Assembly: GCA_964632845.1 (NCBI GenBank)
Contig: CAZWDU010000004.1
Location: forward strand, 1 to 64,000
Source: JAOZHU01 sp964632845
GTDB lineage: Archaea; Thermoproteota; Bathyarchaeia; Bathyarchaeales; Bathycorpusculaceae
DNA length: 64,000 bases
Direction of reading: 5' to 3'
How positions within the stretch are numbered: position 1 is the stretch's first letter; each line of letters begins with the position of its first letter. The notes under the pieces are model-generated. The model did no database searches. It saw nothing but the letters and a program-made list of their open reading frames with translations, and was not told the DNA's origin. Positions 43,401-51,034 of this stretch are shown piece by piece. The position numbers and the translations under genes are program-made.

Positions 43401-44147
43401 CCAACGCATAAAACGAGGGTCATTATTCAACCATCGTTTCTTAGCAACAAAATAGACAAACATAATACGATTCAGAAGCTGTAATGTAAACTCATGAGCA
43501 TCCTTCCTAGAAAGTTTCTGACGAATAAGCGAATTGCGAACCCGAAAGAAAACGCTGTCAGGATCACCAGCATAAAGCGTAAAGAACTCATCAGTAACAC
43601 GCCTAACACTAAAAGCATCTCGCCACTTAAGCCAAATATCCCGCCAGTTTTTCTCTCTTTCCGTAAGTCCTAAACTTGCGATCGTCTGTTTGTCAGTATA
43701 GTAGGGGTCAGAAACATCAACCTGAAGCCTAATAATCTTAAGTTTGACCTCACCAACACCTTTCCTCTCAAAATCGGGAAGAACAAACACAAAAGTTCGA
43801 AAATCACCAGTCACCATCAACATAAAATGCAGGTAATGATCAGAAAACACCTTAGCCAAATACCGCAGAAACCTCACAGTCACATTCTCTTTACTCTTCG
43901 TCTCAACAAGAAAGACATTCAAGTTCTTCTCAATACTCAAAACCGTATAGATATTAGCAATTTTCTCTTCTTCTTCCTTAGCAAAACCAAACTCACCGAC
44001 ACGCCGCCTATAGCTCGAATCAAGAATTACCTCTGAAGGATAACCCAAGCCTTTAAAGAGCGCATAAACAGCGTCAACTGAACCTACTTCTGGAAGAAAC
44101 CCCTCCACAAAGGACTTATAATTCCTTGCCTCCAAAGCAAACACCAT
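40413..44147 (-). CDS. Eco57I-type adenine DNA methyltransferase, large
   Basis: A 1244-residue protein of the Eco57I/PglX class. Motif I is DPACGSGAF (about residue 450) and motif IV is NPPYV (about 700), preceded by DVVIG. A long helical insertion separates them. The C-terminal part (about 930-1200) looks like a target recognition domain (GRYIGNKWGGKYLRAP, INRGITTGCND). The N-terminal 230 residues include FLVETKS (79-85), an E-x-K that could belong to a nuclease domain, so it may be a type IIG restriction-modification enzyme. First gene of the four-gene run; DrmMI and PglX are the nearest known analogues. Confidence 0.87.
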   Translation of the reverse strand: MVFALEARNYKSFVEGFLPEVGSVDAVYALFKGLGYPSEVILDSSYRRRVGEFGFAKEEEEKIANIYTVLSIEKNLNVFLVETKSKENVTVRFLRYLAKVFSDHYLHFMLMVTGDFRTFVFVLPDFERKGVGEVKLKIIRLQVDVSDPYYTDKQTIASLGLTEREKNWRDIWLKWRDAFSVRRVTDEFFTLYAGDPDSVFFRVRNSLIRQKLSRKDAHEFTLQLLNRIMFVYFVAKKRWLNNDPRFMRWLWQSYLKERNNGRAPADSFYENWLKTIFFEAFNNKFTPHSDLPEDVNRIFYTVPYLNGGLFREEDIDKLPGKIKDDLFEKVFEFFERYNFTIKEDLPFDVEVAVDPQMIGYVYESLANVAEEIYDRNDLGIFYTPRVEVDFMCRRSVVEYLHNHLPKFPKELWYRLVFDEDTEAVEKQLGKLNVWYDLEEKLDGISVVDPACGSGAFLVGMLNVLTDLYKIVNRNLGRVKPDFEIKKRIVGKSLYGVDVMPWAVHAAELRLWLQLVVESPLEPKDLRTYPLLPNLNMNLRVGDSLVQEIGGWTLHLRDPKLSEKVKKKLIELKQEKENYINNVPTAKFKKKEEVQKEEIRVFQEIIEERLQVIKDKIKNIRSKIKGEESQKTLSGEKAILNEERRKIIEQLQEQIGRYNREEYELKRVKENLTIPEKKPFVWEIDFAEVFGEKAGFDVVIGNPPYVRQELISPPNKLKEEVALDQKRNYKEKLQLSVTTHFPMLRKIDKKSDYYVYFYFHGLALLNQKGTFCFVTSNSWLDVDYGKELQEFLLKYVPVIAICDNQSKRTFEHADINTVIVFLGAPLEIFETQAKFGKLVAEQEVWPALSKVARFVMFKRPYEEVINSKNLIDIENANQILRTNSYRICAIKQDELLEDGWEYPEEYDPVELGSFKQGRYIGNKWGGKYLRAPDIFFTILSKNKEKLVKLGQIARVNRGITTGCNDFFILDKETLSLLKIEKRFLKPILITPKEHRNVVISSEDLKDYIFLCRAPKSSLKGTKALEYINEGEKRKVTIDRGTNKGKTIVGLHKLETLRNRAEWWNLGDKKPCQINCNYLVNDLMRCYYSEDGIFANDNFQQVHYKGKAETIGAILNSTLFALFTNIQGRANFGGGLMKMQTYEIRNIFVPNPASLDKNLLATINNRFKELGSRELHSLFEECGIVNEQPIRDQEPKPLLDRKRLDDLIFDALELTENERKEVYWSVCELVRNRLEKARSLNVKKNE

Positions 44148-44177
44148 ACACAGAGTAGTATATTGCCTTCAGTCTAA

Positions 44178-44188
44178 AAGATTTATGC
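44178..44188 (-). promoter_or_regulatory. Possible promoter of the methylase operon
   Basis: On the minus strand GCATAAATCTT lies about 35 bases before the methylase ATG, suitable for a short-leader transcript. The surrounding 190 bases hold no gene. Confidence 0.3.
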
Positions 44189-44342
44189 AGTCAGTGAAAA
44201 AACTCAGCAAAAGAAATCGTGGTCAAATGCATCGCCAGCTCTTCCTGAGACGCTACGCGAAATGTCTCCACTATCCATCCAAAACCCGAATAATAAAACG
44301 GATATTATGTAATTAGACCTTCAATATCCTCTAACATCACAT

Positions 44343-44669
44343 TTACCCACATTCACTGACCACTTTAAACTCATACACAGTAACTATTAGCTCAGGTTTC
44401 CAGCTTCCTTTCCCATGGATTTCCTCCCATACCCTCTGAAACTCTTGCGGGCTACAGTATCCTTCCTTTTCCAAGTCTCCCGCGCTTATGTCTCCAAGCC
44501 TCTGCCTAAACTTGCGAACAACCATAATGTGCGCCACAGGTTTTCCAAACCACTGGTCTTTTACGCCGTAAACGTGACCTATCTTCCACTCGTGCCGATG
44601 AATTCGACGAGTTTGCGTTTTGCGACCCCGCAAAATAAGCTCAACATGCTTACGCTTAAACAACGCCAT
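44343..44669 (-). CDS. ASCH-domain protein
   Basis: A 108-residue single-domain protein: FKRKHVELILRGRKTQTRR at the N-terminus is the ASCH signature, followed by GHVYGVKD and a final ELIVTVYEF strand. ASCH is a PUA-superfamily fold that binds RNA or modified nucleosides; some members are nucleoside hydrolases. It is the third PUA-like protein within 9 kb. It overlaps the next upstream gene by 14 bases. Confidence 0.83.
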   Translation of the reverse strand: MALFKRKHVELILRGRKTQTRRIHRHEWKIGHVYGVKDQWFGKPVAHIMVVRKFRQRLGDISAGDLEKEGYCSPQEFQRVWEEIHGKGSWKPELIVTVYEFKVVSECG

Positions 44670-44904
44670 AAGAAGCTTCCTCCTCTTCTACACTTGGCAA
44701 CCCCCTTCGCTCCCGCCAAAGATTACGCAAAACAATCAACTTCGCTTCATCAAAGTATCCGCCTTCCCTCAACTCGCACCGCTCAGGCTTAATGTAGCAG
44801 TCCATTGTTCGCGCCTGGTCCTGCATGAAAAGCTCTTCAGCCTTCTCCCAGATTAAGGCTCTAACGTGAGGCCAGAATTTGCCTTTGCACTGTCTTTTTG
44901 GCAT
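44656..44904 (-). CDS. Small hypothetical viral protein
   Basis: An 82-residue protein (MPKRQCKGKFWPHVRALIWEKAEEL). It is helical with a charged C-terminus and no recognised family. It is in a chain of overlapping genes (14 bases with the ASCH gene, 44 bases with the next upstream gene). Confidence 0.55.
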   Translation of the reverse strand: MPKRQCKGKFWPHVRALIWEKAEELFMQDQARTMDCYIKPERCELREGGYFDEAKLIVLRNLWRERRGLPSVEEEEASYGVV

Positions 44905-45109
44905 ATCGGTCTATCCGCTCCGTTTCCGAAAAGTAAGGACACCCTTCCAAAGTCACATACGGCTTGCTAAGCCATAACGCCCTCAAGTGCTGACAAATCT
45001 TAAGCGGCGTCAACTGCTCCCTCTGCCGCGTATAACAAACCCTGCTAGCCGTGACTATAGGCAGTAAAGAAATTAGAGGGCAGTTCTGGCAAAGTTTAGG
45101 TTCAGGCAT
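44861..45109 (-). CDS. Small Cys-rich hypothetical protein
   Basis: An 82-residue protein with CQNC near the N-terminus and further Cys at CYTRQ, ICQHL and GCPYF, which could bind zinc or an iron-sulfur cluster. Its ATG overlaps the upstream gene stop by one base. No family recognised. Confidence 0.55.
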   Translation of the reverse strand: MPEPKLCQNCPLISLLPIVTASRVCYTRQREQLTPLKICQHLRALWLSKPYVTLEGCPYFSETERIDRYAKKTVQRQILASR

Positions 45110-45549
45110 TAGGCGAATCCCTCGACCTTCCTTTCTCTGTAATCCTGAATCAACTGTATCAGCGCAGAAAGCTTCTCCACATCATCTTCACCTAAGAAAG
45201 TTCGCCCCGCGTTAGTGAACAGATTGTAACGCAAACTCCGAAGCTTCTCAAGAATTTCCCCTCGACTCAAAAGTGAGCCTTCCAACTCTTTCTCTGTTAG
45301 CCGCTTAATGCTGATAACATCTGAATCGCCATACTGATACTCAAAAGCCAAAGCGTTACCAATGTGGAGCCGCTCAACCCAGCAGAGAATCGCCTTATCC
45401 AACTGCTTCTCAGTAGATGGATACAGTTTAAGCCTCGCCAACTCGCCTACTTCCTTAAGCGAATAGAAATGGTCCCGTAGAACGGTATCGTATCTAATTG
45501 TCGAAGCTATATTCGCGAATTCGGCAACTGAAAATTTAATGACGCTCAT
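45109..45549 (-). CDS. Hypothetical viral protein
   Basis: A 146-residue, mostly helical protein (MSVIKFSVAEFANIASTIR ... SALIQLIQDYRERK). Its ATG overlaps the stop of the 52-residue gene as ATGA. No family recognised. Confidence 0.6.
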   Translation of the reverse strand: MSVIKFSVAEFANIASTIRYDTVLRDHFYSLKEVGELARLKLYPSTEKQLDKAILCWVERLHIGNALAFEYQYGDSDVISIKRLTEKELEGSLLSRGEILEKLRSLRYNLFTNAGRTFLGEDDVEKLSALIQLIQDYRERKVEGFA

Positions 45550-45704
45550 CTCGTCTTCCGCACCCCCAAAGAATCATTCATCACTTCAGCAACGACTTCC
45601 GCGGGAACCTGACAAGCGCGACATTCGAAAAGCTCAAACAAAACTCTACTGCATTTCCGAGAAGCATCAAACTTGCAGGCAATGTACTCGTCCTGAGGCT
45701 TCAT
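45546..45704 (-). CDS. 52-residue Cys-containing protein
   Basis: The frame reads MKPQDEYIACKFDASRKC and continues to CRACQVP, giving four Cys in two pairs, a likely metal-binding miniprotein. GGGGGTGGGACG precedes the ATG. Its stop overlaps the next gene. A 21-residue frame starting at TTG (45766) behind GGAGGTGG ends on its ATG and may be a leader or coupling peptide. Confidence 0.6.
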   Translation of the reverse strand: MKPQDEYIACKFDASRKCSRVLFELFECRACQVPAEVVAEVMNDSLGVRKTR

Positions 45705-45758
45705 CGTCCCACCCCCGTTGCTCGCCGCTCCGCAAGTTTCTGACGAATCCGCTCAAGC

Positions 45759-45929
45759 TTACTCAAGCAATCCACCTCCGCTAACTGGTTCCTGAAGCTT
45801 CGCTTTCTGATGCCCTTCCCACTCCCGCAAAAACTCGCCAAAAGAAAACGCCGATTTTCCTTTTGCAGCTAAGTCTTTTACGAATCCCGCGGGCAAGTCA
45901 GGAAGGCTTGAAGGTCTAAATCGCGTCAT
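45759..45929 (-). CDS. 56-residue hypothetical protein
   Basis: The frame reads MTRFRPSSLPDLPAGFVK, then SAFSFGEFLREWEGHQ. AGGAGG lies 12 bases before the ATG. Codon pattern and position in a chain of small genes support it. No family recognised. The 166 bases upstream, to the COG2401 gene, hold no gene. Confidence 0.55.
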   Translation of the reverse strand: MTRFRPSSLPDLPAGFVKDLAAKGKSAFSFGEFLREWEGHQKAKLQEPVSGGGLLE

Positions 45930-46095
45930 TTGTTTCTAATCCTCCTTTTTTAAGGAAAAAGTAAGCTCTTTTGGCTTCAATTGGCTTAGTCTCGTCCGCA
46001 AGTGAAAAAATAAGCATCAAGACCAGCGATTTTCACTTTTCAGTGCAGAAATGCAGATTTTCAATGTGAAAGACCAGACAACACAACTCATCCTT

Positions 46096-47553
46096 TCACT
46101 GCTCAACGTGAACTTCGTTTGCTGACCAGAACAAGTAAACCTTAGTCTGCAGCAGCATTCCAACAATCTTCACTAGTTTCGCCATTTTCTCGAGATCAGC
46201 AGTTTGGATGCATCTAACGTAATCAGAGGTTTTACCAAAAGGCTGATGCCGGCTCACAGCAAACTCTTTTTTGAAACGCGGATGCTTGTTCTTAATGAAT
46301 ACTTCTTTGAACTGATCCAGTTGTGAAGAGCTTAAGCCTCTGAGTTTTTCCAACACATAGCGTTCGCTACTCAGGAGAGGCAGATCAAACCCAAAACGAG
46401 AAAGTACCCCAGCAATTCTTAACACGCTTTCAAGCGGTTTTTGCTCCGCGACTTTTAGCAGCCCCGCTTTTTCGGCAAACGGATTGTATTTCGCCATTAC
46501 CGCAACCATTTCAACATACGGTGTACCTGCAAAAGGCAAAGTCTCACGAATCATCTTTGCCCCTAAACCTATTGTTCGGTATTTTGGATGAACAACAACA
46601 CGGTTAATTATACTAAGCTTCTTGTTCAACTCCTGCATAGACATATGTGGCAGCACCAGCCTTCTCCCAAAACAAATAGGCGGAGGATAACAATACACAA
46701 CCACCCCGCAAACCTCTTCCCCCCGCACCAAACGAAAGACTTTACGAAGACCAGCAACCAAATGACCACGATAATGAAAACTGCCAAGTTTATGCCAATC
46801 CTTGATAGTTCCCTGCTCAACCCTCATCTCCTTCGCAAGACTACACTCTGGCGCGCCGGTAGTCGCATAGTAGTTGACTTGAATCTCTTGCCCAAAACGC
46901 TTGTGCACATGAACGCTTGGATTTAGATCCTCCAGCAAGTCGCTATGAGTGGTTGCGGCAATCACCGCTTTGCCCTGTTGCCTAGCTATTTTCTGCAGAT
47001 TAAACGCAATAATCTTGGCTGTATCTCTGTCGAGGCAAGCGGCAAACTCATCCATAAGCCACCACTGCTTCCCACTTTCGACGAGCTTGGCGATGCGGTA
47101 GCGGTACTTTTGGCCGTCGCTCAGCTGCCCGTATGTACGTAGGAAAAGAAAAGCGTCGTTCAAGCCGACTTTGCTCAGCAGTTCCAAGCCTTCCTCCACC
47201 GTGGAGCCAACGGTCTCTATCAGCGGTTTTTCACCGTCAACCTCAACCTCGGACAGGTCTATGGCTTCTTCACCAAGGTCTCTTCGCAATGCCCGCAGTA
47301 ACACGCTTTTACCTGAACCAGAATCGCCCGTAATATATACAATATCTGTGGGGCTTATCTTCAGCTCAGTATCAAGAACTGTGAATTTCTGGGCTTCATC
47401 AACGCCTAAACCGAAGGCTTCAGCAACCACAAGAGCTCTCGGCGTAAGCTTCACCGTAGTCTCATACGAGATGCTGAAGCTGAATTTGCCCTGTTCCCGG
47501 TCATATGTTCTGCGAACCTTTCTCACTCTGAAATGCTCATTTCTGTATCTCAT
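46096..47553 (-). CDS. ABC ATPase fused to GNAT domain (COG2401-like)
   Basis: A 485-residue protein. Residues about 55-215 form an ABC ATPase: Walker A TGDSGSGKS (75-83), signature LSDGQKYR (144-151), Walker B WWLMDEF (164-170) and switch His in TTHSDL. Residues about 235-370 form a GNAT acyltransferase with the acyl-CoA loop HPKYRTIGLG (322-331). This fusion matches COG2401. No membrane domain is present, so it is not a transporter. It is directly downstream of TerL on the same strand. Its role is unknown; GNAT-fold Mom of phage Mu modifies DNA, which makes DNA modification or packaging control a reasonable hypothesis. Confidence 0.82.
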   Translation of the reverse strand: MRYRNEHFRVRKVRRTYDREQGKFSFSISYETTVKLTPRALVVAEAFGLGVDEAQKFTVLDTELKISPTDIVYITGDSGSGKSVLLRALRRDLGEEAIDLSEVEVDGEKPLIETVGSTVEEGLELLSKVGLNDAFLFLRTYGQLSDGQKYRYRIAKLVESGKQWWLMDEFAACLDRDTAKIIAFNLQKIARQQGKAVIAATTHSDLLEDLNPSVHVHKRFGQEIQVNYYATTGAPECSLAKEMRVEQGTIKDWHKLGSFHYRGHLVAGLRKVFRLVRGEEVCGVVVYCYPPPICFGRRLVLPHMSMQELNKKLSIINRVVVHPKYRTIGLGAKMIRETLPFAGTPYVEMVAVMAKYNPFAEKAGLLKVAEQKPLESVLRIAGVLSRFGFDLPLLSSERYVLEKLRGLSSSQLDQFKEVFIKNKHPRFKKEFAVSRHQPFGKTSDYVRCIQTADLEKMAKLVKIVGMLLQTKVYLFWSANEVHVEQ

Positions 47554-47622
47554 CTTGTGTCACCCAGCGCTTTGCGTTTCGCCAGTTTACTACGTACATC
47601 CTTAAGCTTACCCAACCCACGT

Positions 47623-49071
47623 TCACCTCGGCACAACAGTCAAGAACGGTTCCGGCGCCATCTCCACAGTAGCATAAACCGCCAAAGCAATACTCCAAAA
47701 CACGTCATCATGCGTCCCATTAGGATGCGAATAGCCTATGGCGCCATCCTTCCGCAAATCATACCGCTCCACATTCAACTCAGTACACAAGTCCCCACGA
47801 TACGGCCTCTCCCAACTCAGCAACGGATAAAAGAACTGATGATTCGCCATTCGCTGCTTAAGCAAACTCGCCATCTCACTCTTACGCGGCACACTAAAAT
47901 TCACACCCTCAGCATTGTTAATGCCCGCATTCTCCATGTCTGCTATAATGCTTGGTCCTTCCCTTGTGAAGTCAACCCGTATCTTTTGGAATCCGCCCCA
48001 CCTGTCCTGCAGAGCCTTCAGATAACCTAAAACCTGAGCGTACAGCGTAGGTTGCTGGAAAATTTTCAAGTGCCGAAGGAACAGCTTATCGTTTAGTCTC
48101 TCAACTACCGAGAGGACACAGTAGTCTCGTGTTTGTGCTAGGTCAAGTCCAGCGAAGAAATCACCCTCACAACTGGATTCAGGGTTGAATTCTTGCAGGT
48201 CAAAACCGCAGTTTTTCACGGTGCCTACGCATGAAACGATTAAGCTCTGAGGAAGCCAAACATCCTCATCCTCAGCCCACTCTGCCTCCATTTCACGACG
48301 CCAACGAGACGGGTCATCGCCAAACTGGCGCTTGATTTTCTCGATAATCTGAGTCTTCAAAGGACCATTAGGCTCCAACGCATCCTGCCAAGTAACATGC
48401 GAACCCACAAAATCCGAAAAATCCTTATGATTACACATCTTCCAGAAAACCGCATCCGAATTAAAAGGAGTACTAGTAGCAATCAGCTTCCCATTTGTTG
48501 TCCCAAGAGTAAACAAAATAGCATCATACAAATCCTCATCGTTCGGAGTAAAATTCGCCTCTTCCCACCAAATAACCGAGAACGTAGGTCCCCTAATCGT
48601 ATCAGGATTATTCGGAAAAGCCTCAACTACACTATTATTCGGCAACGTTATGCGCGTCTTCTGAACATGCAAACCCTGCTGATTAGGAAGCTTCCGAGCG
48701 AAACCACCCATACGCCTAATGTTAAGCTTCGTCTGCCTCCAGCTCGGACCAACAATGGCAATGTAGCTGTCAGGATGCTCCCACGCATACTTCAACAGCA
48801 AAGCAGCCACAGAGAAACTCTTGCCAGACTGACGGCACCAGCGAACCCAATGAAACTGGTATTTCTCAAAATTCTCAGCCAACCGCAACTGATACTGAAA
48901 CGGCTTAAAACCGAAAACTTCCTCGAAAAACCGTTTAACGTCACCTTTGAGGCCTTCTGCTTTTCGCTCCCCGGCAGCTTCGAGAGCGCGTACGCTGCTT
49001 CGCAGGTCACCAAGTTCATCAAACAGCCTGCGGGGTCTAAGCGCTCTGGGTCTTTTTGACAAGTTCGGCAT
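47623..49071 (-). CDS. terL: Terminase large subunit
   Basis: A 482-residue packaging motor. The ATPase part has Walker A-like WCRQSGKS (78-85), Walker B FSVIWWEEA (164-172) and coupling motif IATSTP. The RNase H-like nuclease has Asp in AGLDLAQ (310), Asp in VDFTREG (367) and HDD (454-456). It cuts and pumps viral DNA into proheads. It overlaps the small subunit gene by 35 bases. Confidence 0.95.
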   Translation of the reverse strand: MPNLSKRPRALRPRRLFDELGDLRSSVRALEAAGERKAEGLKGDVKRFFEEVFGFKPFQYQLRLAENFEKYQFHWVRWCRQSGKSFSVAALLLKYAWEHPDSYIAIVGPSWRQTKLNIRRMGGFARKLPNQQGLHVQKTRITLPNNSVVEAFPNNPDTIRGPTFSVIWWEEANFTPNDEDLYDAILFTLGTTNGKLIATSTPFNSDAVFWKMCNHKDFSDFVGSHVTWQDALEPNGPLKTQIIEKIKRQFGDDPSRWRREMEAEWAEDEDVWLPQSLIVSCVGTVKNCGFDLQEFNPESSCEGDFFAGLDLAQTRDYCVLSVVERLNDKLFLRHLKIFQQPTLYAQVLGYLKALQDRWGGFQKIRVDFTREGPSIIADMENAGINNAEGVNFSVPRKSEMASLLKQRMANHQFFYPLLSWERPYRGDLCTELNVERYDLRKDGAIGYSHPNGTHDDVFWSIALAVYATVEMAPEPFLTVVPR

Positions 49072-49489
49072 ACTTCCTCTTCAACTCTAAAAGTTCAGCT
49101 TCAAGCCCCCGATAATCCACAAACTCTGCAAGCTTAATCTGATAGGCACTTGCAGCTTGAATGAGGCTGCGCAAACGCAAAACTTCAACCCTATCCAACC
49201 CCGGCGTCTCAAGCGCCTTCATTGCCGCAGCAAGCGTTCGGAGCGCCTCTTCAATGCTTGGAAGCTCATCCGGCAACGCCAGTGTAGTAGTAGAAGAAGA
49301 AGAGTTGTGTTTGCTCGCTTCTTCTTCTTTTAAAGCAATCCCTAAATCCAGCATCTTCTGATAAACGGCATTCCTGCTGTACTTGCCATCAAAACTAAAA
49401 GACAAGACGGCAAGGTCTGTTACTCCAGAGTCTACCCATTCTTTCAGCTTCTTTTCATCCTCTACAGACCAAGGCTTGCCCTTCACCAA
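49037..49489 (-). CDS. terS: Terminase small subunit-like protein
   Basis: A 150-residue protein. The N-terminus KPWSVEDEKKLKEWVDSG ... RNAVYQKMLDLGI is a SANT/Myb-like helix-turn-helix suited to recognising the packaging site; a Ser-rich linker follows and the C-terminus (LRLRSLIQAASAYQ, LEAELLELKRKYAEL) is a coiled coil for oligomerisation. Position directly before terL supports the call. Confidence 0.75.
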   Translation of the reverse strand: MVKGKPWSVEDEKKLKEWVDSGVTDLAVLSFSFDGKYSRNAVYQKMLDLGIALKEEEASKHNSSSSTTTLALPDELPSIEEALRTLAAAMKALETPGLDRVEVLRLRSLIQAASAYQIKLAEFVDYRGLEAELLELKRKYAELVKKTQSA

Positions 49490-49728
49490 TCAAAAGCCTC
49501 CAAATCAACCGCGAAAAACGCCTCATGACCCTTCCGCTCTTTACGAGCAATCCTCATTACCGCCAGCTGATTCAGGTAGGCGCTTTCAACAGCCCGAGCT
49601 TTGCCCGTCGAAACACAAACCATAGCTGCCGTCGCCTGTCCAAGCTTAAGCAAAGTCAAAATCGTAGTCTGCAGATGCTTAGGCAACTCCAAGATTTTGA
49701 AAAGACGCCTATCACTTGTGACCATCAT
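49483..49728 (-). CDS. Small winged-helix-like protein
   Basis: An 81-residue protein. LPKHLQTTILTLLKLGQAT, VCVSTGKARAVESAYLNQL and RKERKGHEAFF fit a compact winged helix. It overlaps terS by seven bases and the membrane protein gene by four. It could be a packaging accessory or a regulator. Confidence 0.6.
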   Translation of the reverse strand: MMVTSDRRLFKILELPKHLQTTILTLLKLGQATAAMVCVSTGKARAVESAYLNQLAVMRIARKERKGHEAFFAVDLEAFDW

Positions 49729-49967
49729 GCTTTTTGCCCCACAAAAATTCCCATAATAGTTCCGCTAAGTCCAGAGATGGCTGCGAATACTTCACTGTTC
49801 CACGAGTGCAAGAACGCCAAATGCGCCACTTCCAAAGCTGAAAGGCAAAGGGTCATGCCGATGGCGAATTTCACGCCTAGCACGAGTTTCTCATTCGGTT
49901 CTTCCTCTATCCAGCGTCCACGTTGAACACGCTTCCGCGTTAAAGCCCGTTTAATGGGGTCTGCCAT
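49725..49967 (-). CDS. Holin-like small membrane protein
   Basis: An 80-residue protein with a basic N-terminus and two hydrophobic helices (LGVKFAIGMTLCLSALEVAHLAF and VFAAISGLSGTIMGIFVG). Size and layout resemble phage holins, but no endolysin is adjacent, so this name is provisional. Confidence 0.55.
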   Translation of the reverse strand: MADPIKRALTRKRVQRGRWIEEEPNEKLVLGVKFAIGMTLCLSALEVAHLAFLHSWNSEVFAAISGLSGTIMGIFVGQKA

Positions 49968-50352
49968 GCGTGCTCAGCCTCCGCTGAAAAGTCCTTGGGT
50001 GATTGAACGCTCGATGCCCGCCCATCAGAAAGCTGTTAACTAGCTTGGCAGCGGCTTCTTTTGGTATGTGCTCTTTAACCAGCACTGACACGTCAGCAGC
50101 CCAGCTCATCGGAATAGCTGTATAATCCAAATCAAACAAGCCATCAGAATAGCGAAAACTGTTCTGCGCTATGACTATGTGCTTGACTTTGTCGCCGATT
50201 AACCCGACGAATATACCCCAGCTTTTCACAGGAACATCAATAGCCATGCCTGAACCGCTGCTTTTGCCAACTGAAGCATCACACCACGAGCAACAGATAA
50301 GGTCTCCTGGGCTTAACTCAGCCAACCGTTTCCTCAAACTACTCCTAACCAT
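49951..50352 (-). CDS. Hypothetical late protein
   Basis: A 133-residue protein with LSPGDLICCSWCDASVGKS at the start, suggesting a small beta-barrel, and a basic tail. It overlaps the holin-like gene by 17 bases. Position suggests a distal tail or assembly factor; no family recognised. Confidence 0.55.
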   Translation of the reverse strand: MVRSSLRKRLAELSPGDLICCSWCDASVGKSSGSGMAIDVPVKSWGIFVGLIGDKVKHIVIAQNSFRYSDGLFDLDYTAIPMSWAADVSVLVKEHIPKEAAAKLVNSFLMGGHRAFNHPRTFQRRLSTHGRPH

Positions 50353-50382
50353 ACTTACTCACCTTCCATTCAACTCCCAACT

Positions 50383-50745
50383 TTACAGTGCCTCCTGCAG
50401 TTTCAAAGTGAAGCTGCGCACATTCTGGCTGCCCACATCAGCAGCTCCAAAAGACGCGCCCATAACCTGAACGTTAGTGCTGCTCACGGTTCGCACAGGC
50501 AAATCACTTGCAAAAGCCACAACGGCGCCTGCAGCAGCTTTCTCCTCAAAATACTTCACTACGCTGCTTGCCCAAGCCACATCTTCCTCGACACAGTCCA
50601 GCGTGTAGACGCGCACGTAACCGTAGACCCGCACTTTCCGCTTGCACGTGCCATTCTCCCACTTGTCATACTCGCTCTTTATAGGCTCAAGCGACTCACG
50701 CCAACCAGTCACGTTCAAGCTTTGCCCATCCAAAGTTACACCCAA
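50383..50745 (-). CDS. Hypothetical tail-region protein
   Basis: A 120-residue beta-rich protein (LGVTLDGQSLNVTGW, RKVRVYGYVRVYTLDC, a C-terminal SFTLKLQEA). The start is a TTG at 50745 with TGGAGG nine bases upstream; the open frame to 50829 overlaps the previous gene and is not needed. No family recognised. Confidence 0.6.
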   Translation of the reverse strand: MGVTLDGQSLNVTGWRESLEPIKSEYDKWENGTCKRKVRVYGYVRVYTLDCVEEDVAWASSVVKYFEEKAAAGAVVAFASDLPVRTVSSTNVQVMGASFGAADVGSQNVRSFTLKLQEAL

Positions 50746-50749
50746 CCTT

Positions 50750-51034
50750 CTAAGCCTCCAGTTCCACGCCGATAAAAGCTGTAAAGTCGAAGTCTTCTGG
50801 AACGCTGCTTTTTTCAGCCCGCACTTCATTCACAATTGCGACAAGCGCTTGCTTTGCGTCCTGCAGCGTTAACGGTCGCCCAAGCAACTCCCGAATTTGC
50901 TTGAGGCGCTCGAACAGGTCTTGCTTCTTCAGAGTGAAAGTGGACAACTCGCCCTTGCCTACTAGGTTGTCGTAAGCAATTTGCAGCGTCACTTCACCTG
51001 TTGTGGTAGAAACTTGAGTGATTTTTATGGTCAT
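50750..51034 (-). CDS. Hypothetical tail-region protein
   Basis: A 94-residue protein with beta strands (MTIKITQVSTTTGEVTLQIAY) and a helix (LFERLKQIRELLG). Overlaps the preceding distal-tail gene by four bases (ATGA). No family recognised. Confidence 0.6.
   Translation of the reverse strand: MTIKITQVSTTTGEVTLQIAYDNLVGKGELSTFTLKKQDLFERLKQIRELLGRPLTLQDAKQALVAIVNEVRAEKSSVPEDFDFTAFIGVELEA

Noticed and set aside
42939..43484. 181-codon frame on the + strand
   Set aside because: Antisense to the Eco57I-type methylase; repetitive basic composition expected of a shadow.
35776..44147. Complete DISARM or BREX system
   Set aside because: drmA, drmB, pglZ, brxC and brxL counterparts are not present in the window; only methylase and SNF2 helicase resemblances are seen.
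48397..49059. 220-codon frame on the + strand
   Set aside because: Antisense to terL, whose motifs are complete.
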